A stretch of DNA of 64,000 nt from Thalassotalea sp. Sam97 (lineage in GTDB: Bacteria > Pseudomonadota > Gammaproteobacteria > Enterobacterales > Alteromonadaceae), in NCBI RefSeq assembly GCF_041379765.1, contig NZ_CP166919.1:682001-746000 (forward strand). Direction: 5' to 3'. Made by a program: the position numbers and the translations under genes. The notes beneath the pieces are model-generated. The model was not told the DNA's origin and did not search any database. It was given only the letters and a program-made list of their open reading frames with translations. This document shows, piece by piece, positions 54,163-61,921 of this stretch (positions are counted from its first letter, which is position 1; each line of letters starts with the position of its first letter).

Positions 54163-54190
54163 GCTTTAGCGCTCTCAAAAAGAACTATAT

Positions 54191-54225
54191 AAAGCCGAGT
54201 CGTTTTAGAGCGACTCGGCTTTTTC
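54191..54225 (+). terminator. terminator after ribBX
   Basis: AAAGCCGAGTCG pairs with CGACTCGGCTTT, and a T-run follows. Confidence 0.92.
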
Positions 54226-54318
54226 GTATATGTTATTGCTATTATGCGACTTAGTGTTACAGGACTTAGTGTTACGGTTTAGTATGTGAATGCACACAAC
54301 GAAATTGTGTAGTAATAC

Positions 54319-54717
54319 TTACCGCTGTCTGCTTGTCACGACTAGGGTTATAAGCTGTGTCGCATCATCCTGGTGTTTGGCTAGGTCGATCTTTTGCCGC
54401 ACATCTTTGGGCAGCCTGTTTTTCCATGATGAAAATTTATTCAAATACTTGGCTGTGTCTGCCGCACCGTAATGGGCGGAGAAGTGAGAGATGAGCTGTC
54501 CATTGCAGTAAAGGGTGTTAACTGTATCTGATCTAGGATCGAAATCGTGATATAGCATTTTCTTTAAACCATCGAGATCATTATTACCAGCTTTGACACA
54601 CATGTGTGTATAACGTGAGTCATCACCAGCAATAAAACGATATCCAACGTCATCTGCCAATACGTTAAAGCTTAAAAATAATGTGGTCACAGATACAAGA
54701 GTGCGTCGTACGTTCAT
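54319..54717 (-). CDS. exported DUF3718-type protein
   Basis: The ATG at 54717, with GAGGT eight bases ahead, gives 132 residues with a signal peptide ending near VLA-DD. The mature part (YRFIAGDDSRYTHMCVKAGN, then NTLYCNGQLISHFSAHYGA) follows the pattern of small periplasmic DUF3718 proteins of Alteromonadales, with two conserved cysteines that may form a disulfide. Function is unknown. Longer upstream starts would hide the signal peptide. Confidence 0.7.
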   Translation of the reverse strand: MNVRRTLVSVTTLFLSFNVLADDVGYRFIAGDDSRYTHMCVKAGNNDLDGLKKMLYHDFDPRSDTVNTLYCNGQLISHFSAHYGAADTAKYLNKFSSWKNRLPKDVRQKIDLAKHQDDATQLITLVVTSRQR

Positions 54718-54948
54718 AATAAATACCTCACAAAACGCGGTTCTTGATACCATCATCACCCCAAAGTTTAGTTGAAGTAAGGCCGTATAGAGCCGATAAA
54801 TAGCACTAAAAAATTGATTAAAACGGCGCAATCATTGAGGGAAAAACGTTACTGTAGTGCGGCATGAGGCGATATGCTTAGCTAACTCTATGATAGGGAA
54901 TGAATTTCAGATGATTAGCAAAAATCTGTAAAGTAAGATTATTGGTAA

Positions 54949-54982
54949 AATAGCAGGAGGAATGTGAGAAATATCCTCCTGT
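54949..54982 (-). terminator. possible terminator after the DUF808 gene
   Basis: On the minus strand CAGGAGGA and TCCTCCTG form a perfect stem, 12 bases past the stop, followed by CTATTTT. The T-run is imperfect. Confidence 0.55.
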
Positions 54983-54993
54983 GATTATGTTTT

Positions 54994-55917
54994 TTAAGAC
55001 GCTGTTTTTTTACTACGCACTTTTTCTATGACTTGTACTACCGATAAAACAATTGTACCCGCAATAATACCTGTGGTGAAGTTACTGAGCGAGCCGGTAA
55101 GCATATCCCAACCAGGAAATTTAGCGTAGAGATCTTCCACCATATGATGCAACGTTGGGATGCCATGCACGATAATGCCACCACCGACTAAAAACATCGC
55201 CGCTGTACCTACGATGGCTAACGTCTTCATTAATTTAGGGGCGAAGGCGAGTAAACCCTTACCTAAACCGGTGCTGAGTTTGCCTGCATTAGGTTTGTTT
55301 ACTAAATAAAGGCCCATATCATCAAGCTTGACAATGGCAGCGACTAAGCCATAAACACCAACGGTAATTAATATGGCGATGAGGGAGATCACGCTTGCTT
55401 GTTCTATTAACGACTTATCGGTGACAGTGCCTAAGGCAATGACGATAATTTCGGCAGAAAGAATAAAATCGGTTTTAATCGCGCCTTGGATTTTGTCCTT
55501 TTCATACTCGACCATGTCTACGGATTCATCGACCAGTGCTTGCAGATCTTGCTTGTGTTCTTGCTCCATTTTCTCTTTGCCGACCAACCAAGTATGGACA
55601 AGCTTTTCTACGCCTTCATAACAAAGAAATAAGCCACCAATCATCAGTAATGGGTTGATTAACACCGGCGCAAAGGCACTTATCAGTAAGGCAGCTGGCA
55701 CTAAGATGAGCTTATTAATAAACGACCCTTTAGCAACGGCCCACACCACGGGTAATTCGCGCTCTGCTCTCACCCCTTGTACTTGCTGGGCGTTTAAGGC
55801 GAGGTCATCGCCAAGTACGCCGGCAGTTTTCTTTGCTGCGACTTTAGTCATTACGGCTATGTCGTCAAGAGCAACGGCGATTTTATCGAGTAGTGTTAAT
55901 AAGCTGGTACCTGCCAT
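54994..55917 (-). CDS. yedI: DUF808 (YedI-like) inner membrane protein
   Basis: The 307-residue protein has several hydrophobic helices. Family features are the N-terminal MAGTSLLTLLDKIAVALDDI, KKTAGVLGDDLALNAQQV and LPVVWAVAKGSFINKLILVP, then FLCYEGVEKLVHTW. YedI/DUF808 proteins are predicted membrane proteins of unknown function, sometimes with transporter-like annotation. A monocistronic minus-strand gene. Confidence 0.88.
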   Translation of the reverse strand: MAGTSLLTLLDKIAVALDDIAVMTKVAAKKTAGVLGDDLALNAQQVQGVRAERELPVVWAVAKGSFINKLILVPAALLISAFAPVLINPLLMIGGLFLCYEGVEKLVHTWLVGKEKMEQEHKQDLQALVDESVDMVEYEKDKIQGAIKTDFILSAEIIVIALGTVTDKSLIEQASVISLIAILITVGVYGLVAAIVKLDDMGLYLVNKPNAGKLSTGLGKGLLAFAPKLMKTLAIVGTAAMFLVGGGIIVHGIPTLHHMVEDLYAKFPGWDMLTGSLSNFTTGIIAGTIVLSVVQVIEKVRSKKTAS

Positions 55918-56084
55918 GTGTCCTCTCTAATTCCTTACTGCTTATTTGCTAGCTACTTAGTTTAGCGCAAGCGACTTTATAGCTAGTGTGAGAATAATAG
56001 CCTGTATCAGCCCGATTGTCAGCTTTACTCATGCTGAACGGGTAACAATATGTTTTTTGAAATGATGATAGGATTTTGTTTTAT

Positions 56085-56117
56085 AAGAAAAAAGCCCTGA
56101 ACAAGTTCAGGGCTTTA
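56085..56117 (-). terminator. terminator of xseB-ispA-dxs
   Basis: On the minus strand AAAGCCCTGAAC pairs with GTTCAGGGCTTT, followed by TTTT, about 25 bases past the dxs stop. Confidence 0.9.
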
Positions 56118-56141
56118 GGGAGGGATCAGCGTTAAACGCAA

Positions 56142-58004
56142 TTAGTTTATAAAAGCATTTATTTGCTTAACAATACCTTCACTATCTAAACCGAGCTCGT
56201 GATGAATTTCATCTTGGGTGCCGTGCTTGATGAATTCATCTGGCAGGCCAATATTAAGCAACTTGCTTGTTAAGCCTTGCGCTAGCATGTACTCGTTAAC
56301 AGCAGAGCCTGCACCACCAGCAATAGCATTGTCTTCAACAGTGACAAAGTGGCTATGTGTTTTGGCTAATTCAGTGATCATCTGCTGATCAAGAGGTTTA
56401 ACAAAACGCATATCGACTAAGGTTGCGTTAAGCTTATCAGCCGCTTGTGTTGCCGCGCCCAACATTGTGCCAAACGATAAAATGGCAATATTCTCACCAT
56501 CTCGTTTCACCACGCCTTTACCAATTTCAATGGTCTCATCGATGCTTGGTAACTCGACACCGACTGCATTTCCGCGTGGGTAGCGTACCGCCGCAGGACC
56601 ATTATGTTTATGGCCTGTGCTTAGCATTAAGCGGCATTCCGCTTCATTTGATGGACACATGATGACCATGTTAGGGATGCAGCGCATAAAACTTAAATCG
56701 TATGCGCCTTGGTGCGTAGGGCCATCTGCTCCAACTACGCCGGCACGATCAATAGCAAACAATACCGGTAAGTTTTGTATTGCCACATCGTGAATAAGCT
56801 GGTCGTAAGCGCGCTGTAAAAAGCTTGAGTAGATAGCAACGACAGGATTGTTACCGCCAATAGCCAAGCCGGCACCAAAGGTAACTGCATGTTGTTCAGC
56901 GATAGCCACATCAAAGTATTTGTCAGGGAAACGCTGACTAAACTCAACCATACCAGAGCCTTCGCGCATAGCAGGGGTGATTGCTACTAGCTTGTCATCG
57001 TTGCTGGCCATTTCACACAACCAATCACCAAAAATTTTTGAGTAGGTTGGTAAGCTTGGTGCGCTTTTCGGTAAACTTTGGCTCGCTGGATCAAACTTAG
57101 GTACCGCATGGTATTTGATAGGGTCTTGTTCTGCTTGCTCGTAGCCCTTACCTTTGCGTGTCACCACATGCAAAATTTGTGGGCCTTTAAGGTTTCGCAT
57201 ATTACGCATGGTATCAACCAAGCCGTCTACATCATGACCATCGATAGGGCCAATGTAGTTAAAGCCTAGTTCTTCAAAGAAGGTTGATGGTACCACCATG
57301 CCTTTTAAGTGTTCTTCGGCACGTGAGGCAAGTTCTTTAATTGGCGGGATCGAATTTAAAATACGCTTCGAGCTTTCGCGAAGACCAGTATAAAGGCTAC
57401 CTGACAATAGTTTTGCCAAGTGGTTGTTTAGGGCGCCGACGTTTTCAGAAATACTCATTTCGTTATCGTTAAGTACGATAAGCATATCTTTATGAATATC
57501 ACCACCGTGGTTTAGCGCTTCAAATGCCATACCGGCGGTCATCGCACCATCGCCAATAACGGCAACAGTTTTACGGCCTTTACCTTCTTTTTCGGCCGCC
57601 ACAGTCATCCCTAGTGCTGCCGAAATGGAGGTGCTTGAATGACCAACACTCAGTACATCGTACTTGCTTTCTTCACGCCATGGGAAAGGGTGTAAGCCAT
57701 CTTTTTGACGGATAGTGTGCAATTGATCACGACGACCCGTTAATATTTTGTGTGGATAGGCTTGGTGGCCTACATCCCAAATAATATTATCAAACGGAGA
57801 GTTGTAGACGTAGTGTAGAGCAACAGTTAATTCAATTGCACCTAAACCAGAGGCAAAGTGACCACTACTTTTACTTACTGAGTTAAGCAGGTAACTGCGC
57901 AGTTCATCGCTGATCTGTCTCAAGTCTTCTTGCGCAAACTCGCGTAGCTGCGCAGGCTCGTCAATTTTTGCCAGTAATGGGTAATCAGACAAATCTATAG
58001 TCAT
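56142..58004 (-). CDS. dxs: 1-deoxy-D-xylulose-5-phosphate synthase
   Basis: Dxs condenses pyruvate and glyceraldehyde-3-phosphate to DXP for isoprenoids, thiamine and pyridoxal. The 620-residue thiamine-diphosphate enzyme has the GDGAMTAGMAFEALNHGG cofactor motif, DVGHQAYPHKILTGR, DGPTHQGAYDLSFMR and VRYPRGNAVGVEL. It is the third gene of xseB-ispA-dxs, 13 bases after ispA. Confidence 0.97.
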   Translation of the reverse strand: MTIDLSDYPLLAKIDEPAQLREFAQEDLRQISDELRSYLLNSVSKSSGHFASGLGAIELTVALHYVYNSPFDNIIWDVGHQAYPHKILTGRRDQLHTIRQKDGLHPFPWREESKYDVLSVGHSSTSISAALGMTVAAEKEGKGRKTVAVIGDGAMTAGMAFEALNHGGDIHKDMLIVLNDNEMSISENVGALNNHLAKLLSGSLYTGLRESSKRILNSIPPIKELASRAEEHLKGMVVPSTFFEELGFNYIGPIDGHDVDGLVDTMRNMRNLKGPQILHVVTRKGKGYEQAEQDPIKYHAVPKFDPASQSLPKSAPSLPTYSKIFGDWLCEMASNDDKLVAITPAMREGSGMVEFSQRFPDKYFDVAIAEQHAVTFGAGLAIGGNNPVVAIYSSFLQRAYDQLIHDVAIQNLPVLFAIDRAGVVGADGPTHQGAYDLSFMRCIPNMVIMCPSNEAECRLMLSTGHKHNGPAAVRYPRGNAVGVELPSIDETIEIGKGVVKRDGENIAILSFGTMLGAATQAADKLNATLVDMRFVKPLDQQMITELAKTHSHFVTVEDNAIAGGAGSAVNEYMLAQGLTSKLLNIGLPDEFIKHGTQDEIHHELGLDSEGIVKQINAFIN

Positions 58005-58017
58005 AATTTAATAATTC

Positions 58018-58905
58018 TTAATGTGCACGTTTAATAATAAAACTTGAAAAATCGGCAAGGGTAGAGGTGTTAAATGGCAGGCCTTGTAAAGCTGTAATTG
58101 CTTGTTCAAATAATTGCTGCTCTTTTTTAATGGCACCATCGAGCCCTAATAAAGCAGGATACGTAGACTTATTCGCCTGAAGATCAGATCCTGCTGGTTT
58201 GCCTAAGGTTTCTTCCGTACCGGTGATGTCGATAATGTCATCATGTACCTGATAGGCTAAACCGATCTGCTGTGCAAAGTGTAGCAGACCTTGATATGTT
58301 TCCGCAGGCAAGTCTTGTCGACATGTTGCCGGCATGAGTATGGATGCTTGCAATAAAGCACCCGTCTTTAATTTATGAATGGTTTGCAAGTGTTCTAATG
58401 ATACTTGCTTGTCGGTAGCAGCTAAGTCCATGGCTTGACCACCACACATGCCTTGATAACCGGCAGCTTTACTTAACATAGCGACTAAACGCACCACGGT
58501 CGCGCTGTCGATCGTTTTAAAGCTGTGGTTAGCTAAGATATCAAACGCTAACGATTGCAACGCATCGCCTGCTAATATCGCTGTCGCTTCATCAAATTTA
58601 ATATGACATGTCGGCTTACCGCGACGCAGTGCATCATCGTCCATTGCTGGTAGGTCATCGTGGATTAATGAGTAGGCATGAATACATTCGATAGCCGCAG
58701 CAATAGGATCGATATCGTCAAGTTCTAGGCTTAACATGTCACCGGTAACATATGCTAAATATGGGCGCATACGTTTACCGCCAATCAGCAAGCCATATCG
58801 CATGGCTTCAAATAATTGCTCGTCGTTACGCTCAATAGAGGCAAGTTGACGCTCCAAAAAAACGTCAATTCGCTGTTGGTAGTGTGCGAGGTTTTCTAGT
58901 TGCAT
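58018..58905 (-). CDS. ispA: farnesyl diphosphate synthase
   Basis: IspA makes farnesyl diphosphate. The 295-residue protein has the first Asp-rich motif in SLIHDDLPAMDDDALRRG and the second in YQVHDDIIDITG, plus GGKRMRPYLAY. The start overlaps the xseB stop (TAATG), which indicates translational coupling. Confidence 0.97.
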   Translation of the reverse strand: MQLENLAHYQQRIDVFLERQLASIERNDEQLFEAMRYGLLIGGKRMRPYLAYVTGDMLSLELDDIDPIAAAIECIHAYSLIHDDLPAMDDDALRRGKPTCHIKFDEATAILAGDALQSLAFDILANHSFKTIDSATVVRLVAMLSKAAGYQGMCGGQAMDLAATDKQVSLEHLQTIHKLKTGALLQASILMPATCRQDLPAETYQGLLHFAQQIGLAYQVHDDIIDITGTEETLGKPAGSDLQANKSTYPALLGLDGAIKKEQQLFEQAITALQGLPFNTSTLADFSSFIIKRAH

Positions 58906-59150
58906 TAGACGTCTGTGTTATCCGCTTGGTTAAAGTCGACTAAGGTTTGTTCGCCGCCTTTATCCATAAGAATTTGGATTTTTTGCTCTGCTTTTTCTAA
59001 CTTCTGTTGGCTTGCTTGGCTCAATGCCAGGCCACGCTCAAACATTTTCATTGAATCTTCTAATGACAAGTCACCCTGCTCTAGGCTAGTGACGATTTGC
59101 TCTAGTTCATTAATGGATTCTTCAAAGCTTTGATTTTCAGGCTTTTTCAC
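58905..59150 (-). CDS. xseB: exodeoxyribonuclease VII small subunit
   Basis: XseB is the small subunit of ExoVII, a single-strand exonuclease. A GTG at 59150 with AAAGGTGG ahead gives 81 residues starting MKKPENQSFEESINELEQIV, then the helical LEQGDLSLEDSMKMFERGLA. A GTG three codons earlier would fall on the ribosome site. It is the first gene of the operon, divergent from thiI. Confidence 0.93.
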   Translation of the reverse strand: MKKPENQSFEESINELEQIVTSLEQGDLSLEDSMKMFERGLALSQASQQKLEKAEQKIQILMDKGGEQTLVDFNQADNTDV

Positions 59151-59292
59151 GCTAACCACCTTTGTCGTATCGAAACGAAAATCGATCTACTTCATTATTA
59201 ATCGGCCATTTTAACCTGTATTCACGACAAATGGTATATCCTTTAAATACTGACGTTTACATTGTTGGTAACACTTCTGTTGCTGCATAGTG

Positions 59293-59298
59293 TATAAT
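59293..59298 (+). promoter_or_regulatory. -10 element for thiI
   Basis: A perfect TATAAT followed by the G+C-rich GCGCCCC lies 32 bases before the thiI ATG. The -35 is weak. Confidence 0.5.
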
Positions 59299-59330
59299 GC
59301 GCCCCGATTTTTAACTGATTGGTTTTGATA

Positions 59331-60794
59331 ATGAAATTTATCGTAAAGTTACAGCCTGAAATTACGGTCAAATCACGTCCAGTACGTAAGCGTTTTACTA
59401 AGATTCTTGAGTCGAATATTAAGAACGTATTACGCCGTGTTGATGAAGATGTCCGCACCAAAATGAACTGGGATAACATTGAAGTAACCAGCAAAAATAC
59501 CTCGGAAGAAAACCGCCTAACGTTGATCAAAACGTTAAAGTGTATTCCTGGGCTTACCCACTTTTTAGAAGTGGTTGAGTTTGAGTTTGATTCGTTACAC
59601 GACATTTTCGAAAAAACGTTACAAGTTCATGCCAAAACCATTGAAAATAAGTCGTTCTGTGTGCGTGCTAAACGTACTGGCCAGCATGACTTCACCTCGC
59701 TGGAGTTAGAGCAATACGTTGGCGGTGGTTTAAACCAAAACGTCGAATCGGCACGTGTGCAGCTGAAAAAGCCAGATGTAACCATTCGTATTGAAGTTAA
59801 CGGCGACAAGCTATTTATTATCAGTGAGCGCCATAAAGCACTCGGTGGTTTTCCTATTCCAACTCAAGAAGACGTATTGTCGTTGATGTCTGGTGGTTTT
59901 GACTCAGGTGTTTCAAGCTATCAAATGATCAAAAAAGGTGCGCGTACTCATTTTTGTTTCTTTAACCTAGGTGGCAGCGCTCATGAAGTTGGCGTAAAGC
60001 AAGTTAGTTACTACTTGTGGAATAAATACAGTGCTTCACACAAAGTGAAATTTATTTCGGTAGATTTTGAGCCAATTGTCGCTGAGATTTTAGAGAAAAT
60101 CGATAACGGCCAAATGGGCGTTGTACTAAAACGTATGATGATGCGCGCAGCGACCAAAGTAGCCGATAAATTAGGTATTGAGGCATTGGTTACTGGTGAA
60201 GCGTTGGGGCAGGTATCAAGTCAAACACTAACAAACCTAGGCGTTATTGACCGTGTAACCGAAAAGCTGATTTTGCGTCCGTTAACGGTTTACGATAAGC
60301 AAGATATTATTGATATTGCTCGCGAGATTGGCACCGAAGATTTTGCCAAAACCATGCCGGAATACTGTGGTGTGATTTCACAAAAGCCAACGGTTAAAGC
60401 AGTATTATCACGCATTATCGCTGAAGAAGAAAACTTTGATATGTCGCTTATCGATCAAGTGGTTGACAACGCTAAAGTGATTGATATTAGAGAAATTGCC
60501 AAAGAAACCGAAGAAGAAATTCAAACAGTAAAAGAAGTTGAAACTGTTGATAGCGCAGGTCATGATCAGGTGATTTTAGATATTCGCAGCCCAGAAGAAG
60601 AAGAAGCTAACCCGCTTGAAATAGATGATATCGAAGTTGAGCATATTCCATTTTATAAGTTAGCAACTAAGTTTGGTGATTTGCCACAAGATAAAACGTA
60701 TCTATTGTATTGCGACCGTGGTGTTATGAGTAAGTTACAAGCCTTGTTATTGCACGATAACGGCTTTATGAACGTAAAAGTTTACCGTCCATAA
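59331..60794 (+). CDS. thiI: tRNA 4-thiouridine / thiamine sulfurtransferase ThiI
   Basis: ThiI transfers IscS-derived sulfur to tRNA U8 and, in many bacteria, to the thiazole pathway. The ATG at 59331 gives 487 residues starting MKFIVKLQPEITVKSRPVRK. An N-terminal ferredoxin-like/THUMP region is followed by the PP-loop SGGFDSG (187-193), the conserved C346 in PEYCGVIS, and a C-terminal rhodanese domain with catalytic C461 in YLLYCDRGVMSK. A Glu-rich linker joins the last two domains. Confidence 0.96.
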   Translation: MKFIVKLQPEITVKSRPVRKRFTKILESNIKNVLRRVDEDVRTKMNWDNIEVTSKNTSEENRLTLIKTLKCIPGLTHFLEVVEFEFDSLHDIFEKTLQVHAKTIENKSFCVRAKRTGQHDFTSLELEQYVGGGLNQNVESARVQLKKPDVTIRIEVNGDKLFIISERHKALGGFPIPTQEDVLSLMSGGFDSGVSSYQMIKKGARTHFCFFNLGGSAHEVGVKQVSYYLWNKYSASHKVKFISVDFEPIVAEILEKIDNGQMGVVLKRMMMRAATKVADKLGIEALVTGEALGQVSSQTLTNLGVIDRVTEKLILRPLTVYDKQDIIDIAREIGTEDFAKTMPEYCGVISQKPTVKAVLSRIIAEEENFDMSLIDQVVDNAKVIDIREIAKETEEEIQTVKEVETVDSAGHDQVILDIRSPEEEEANPLEIDDIEVEHIPFYKLATKFGDLPQDKTYLLYCDRGVMSKLQALLLHDNGFMNVKVYRP

Positions 60795-60819
60795 GCGACG
60801 TTTTATTTGTTGTTCGATG

Positions 60820-60848
60820 AAGCCTTGGTTTTTACCAAGGCTTTTTTG
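60820..60848 (+). terminator. terminator after thiI
   Basis: AGCCTTGGT pairs with ACCAAGGCT around TTTT, and a T-run follows. Confidence 0.9.
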
Positions 60849-60871
60849 TACCTTAATTTTGGGTATTCAGC

Positions 60872-60934
60872 GTACAGCTGTACTTTGTTTATACAATATT
60901 CACCAGTACAATAAAAATTAGCGTACAAAAGTAC
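60872..60934 (+). promoter_or_regulatory. paired GTAC palindromes upstream of the MaoC-domain gene
   Basis: GTACAGCTGTAC (60872-60883) and GTACAAAAGTAC (60923-60934) lie 51 bp apart, each inside the longer shared context AGCGTAC-5-TACTT. The second overlaps the expected -35 region of a TATAGT (60946-60951). It looks like a two-site operator for an unknown dimeric regulator. Confidence 0.5.
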
Positions 60935-60963
60935 TTCCGAATCAATATAGTACACGGTGAATA

Positions 60964-61659
60964 ATGGACATTAATAAAATAATCCAAGAGCAAAAGGAGC
61001 TGCTGCAACAGCGCAACCAAGAATTTAGAGCGAGACTCGAGCCTAAATTAAAACAGATTAAGCTCGTTGCTGACAAAATCAGTGGTACTGTTAATCACTC
61101 GCTGCAAAACACCTTAAATAGCCCATGGTTATCAAAGCTAGCGAGTGAAAAAGAGTTAACCGAAAAAGCGGAACAACCAGTTAAATTATCTCCACAAGTT
61201 GCCAAGGCCTATGATGAGCTTGTGGCAAAACTCGGTGAAGAAACTCACATTGGTGAGTGGTACACAATAGAGCAAGATTGTATTAACCAATTTGCCGATG
61301 TTACCGGTGATAACCAATGGATACACACCGATCCTGAACGTGCTGTTAAAGAGTCGCCATTTCGAGCGCCAATTGCTCATGGTTTTTTAACGTTATCGCT
61401 TATTCCCAAGCTGACCGATACGGTTAACCCTGATAATAACCCATATCCTGACGCGAGGATGGTTATTAATGTAGGTCTAAACAAGGTGCGTTTCCCGTAC
61501 CCTGTTAAGGCTGGCGCGAGAGTGCGTTTTAGAACGCGCTTAATTGAAGTGACAGCGCAAAAACGTAGTATTGATATTGTTAACGAGCAGACCTTAGAGG
61601 TGGAAAATAGTAAGCGTTTGGGCTGCGTTGCAGAAACCGTATTGCGTCTGTATTACTAA
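60964..61659 (+). CDS. MaoC-domain hydratase with helical N-terminal extension
   Basis: The 231-residue protein's N-terminal 90 residues are charged and predicted helical (MDINKIIQEQKELLQQRNQE), somewhat phasin-like. The C-terminal part is a MaoC hot-dog domain with Asp116 and His121 in VTGDNQWIHTDPERA, then RAPIAHGFLTLSLIPKL. It likely hydrates enoyl-CoA esters; NodN-like proteins share this form. No partner genes are adjacent. A pair of GTAC palindromes upstream suggests dedicated regulation. Confidence 0.85.
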   Translation: MDINKIIQEQKELLQQRNQEFRARLEPKLKQIKLVADKISGTVNHSLQNTLNSPWLSKLASEKELTEKAEQPVKLSPQVAKAYDELVAKLGEETHIGEWYTIEQDCINQFADVTGDNQWIHTDPERAVKESPFRAPIAHGFLTLSLIPKLTDTVNPDNNPYPDARMVINVGLNKVRFPYPVKAGARVRFRTRLIEVTAQKRSIDIVNEQTLEVENSKRLGCVAETVLRLYY

Positions 61660-61702
61660 CAAAACGGCTGTTTAGCCAAGGTTCACTTTAACGCCTTCCG
61701 AA

Positions 61703-61734
61703 ATAAAAAAAAGCCCCACTAAGGAGTGGGGCAA
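61703..61734 (-). terminator. minus-strand terminator after the 58-codon ORF
   Basis: On the minus strand GCCCCACT-CCTT-AGTGGGGC is followed by eight T. On the plus strand there is no T-run. It lies about 11 bases past the stop of the small minus-strand ORF. Confidence 0.85.
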
Positions 61735-61744
61735 AATATGCATT

Positions 61745-61921
61745 TCAGGGAGGAAAACTATGAATAGTTAACGATGATAATAATAGATCCTGAGCTCTCA
61801 TAAGTCTGTTAACCAGCTGTAAAATAGCGAAAGCTTTTGTTGTTGCGTTTTTGTTAACTTGAACCGGGTTGTTTAAAAAAAGTGCATTCAAACTTTTTGC
61901 ACCATAAAAACACTTGCGCAT
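61745..61921 (-). CDS. candidate small protein, 58 residues, unknown function
   Basis: The ORF begins ATG at 61921 with a purine-rich stretch (AAAGAAG) ahead and encodes MRKCFYGAKSLNALFLNNPV, then a helical middle and the end LLLSSLTIHSFPP. A clean minus-strand terminator lies directly after the stop, which supports expression. The gene runs antisense to the tRNA-Leu promoter and overlaps the 3' end of the integrase frame. No family is recognised. On the plus strand the same DNA holds only AGGGAGG and a three-codon ORF. Confidence 0.45.
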   Translation of the reverse strand: MRKCFYGAKSLNALFLNNPVQVNKNATTKAFAILQLVNRLMRAQDLLLSSLTIHSFPP

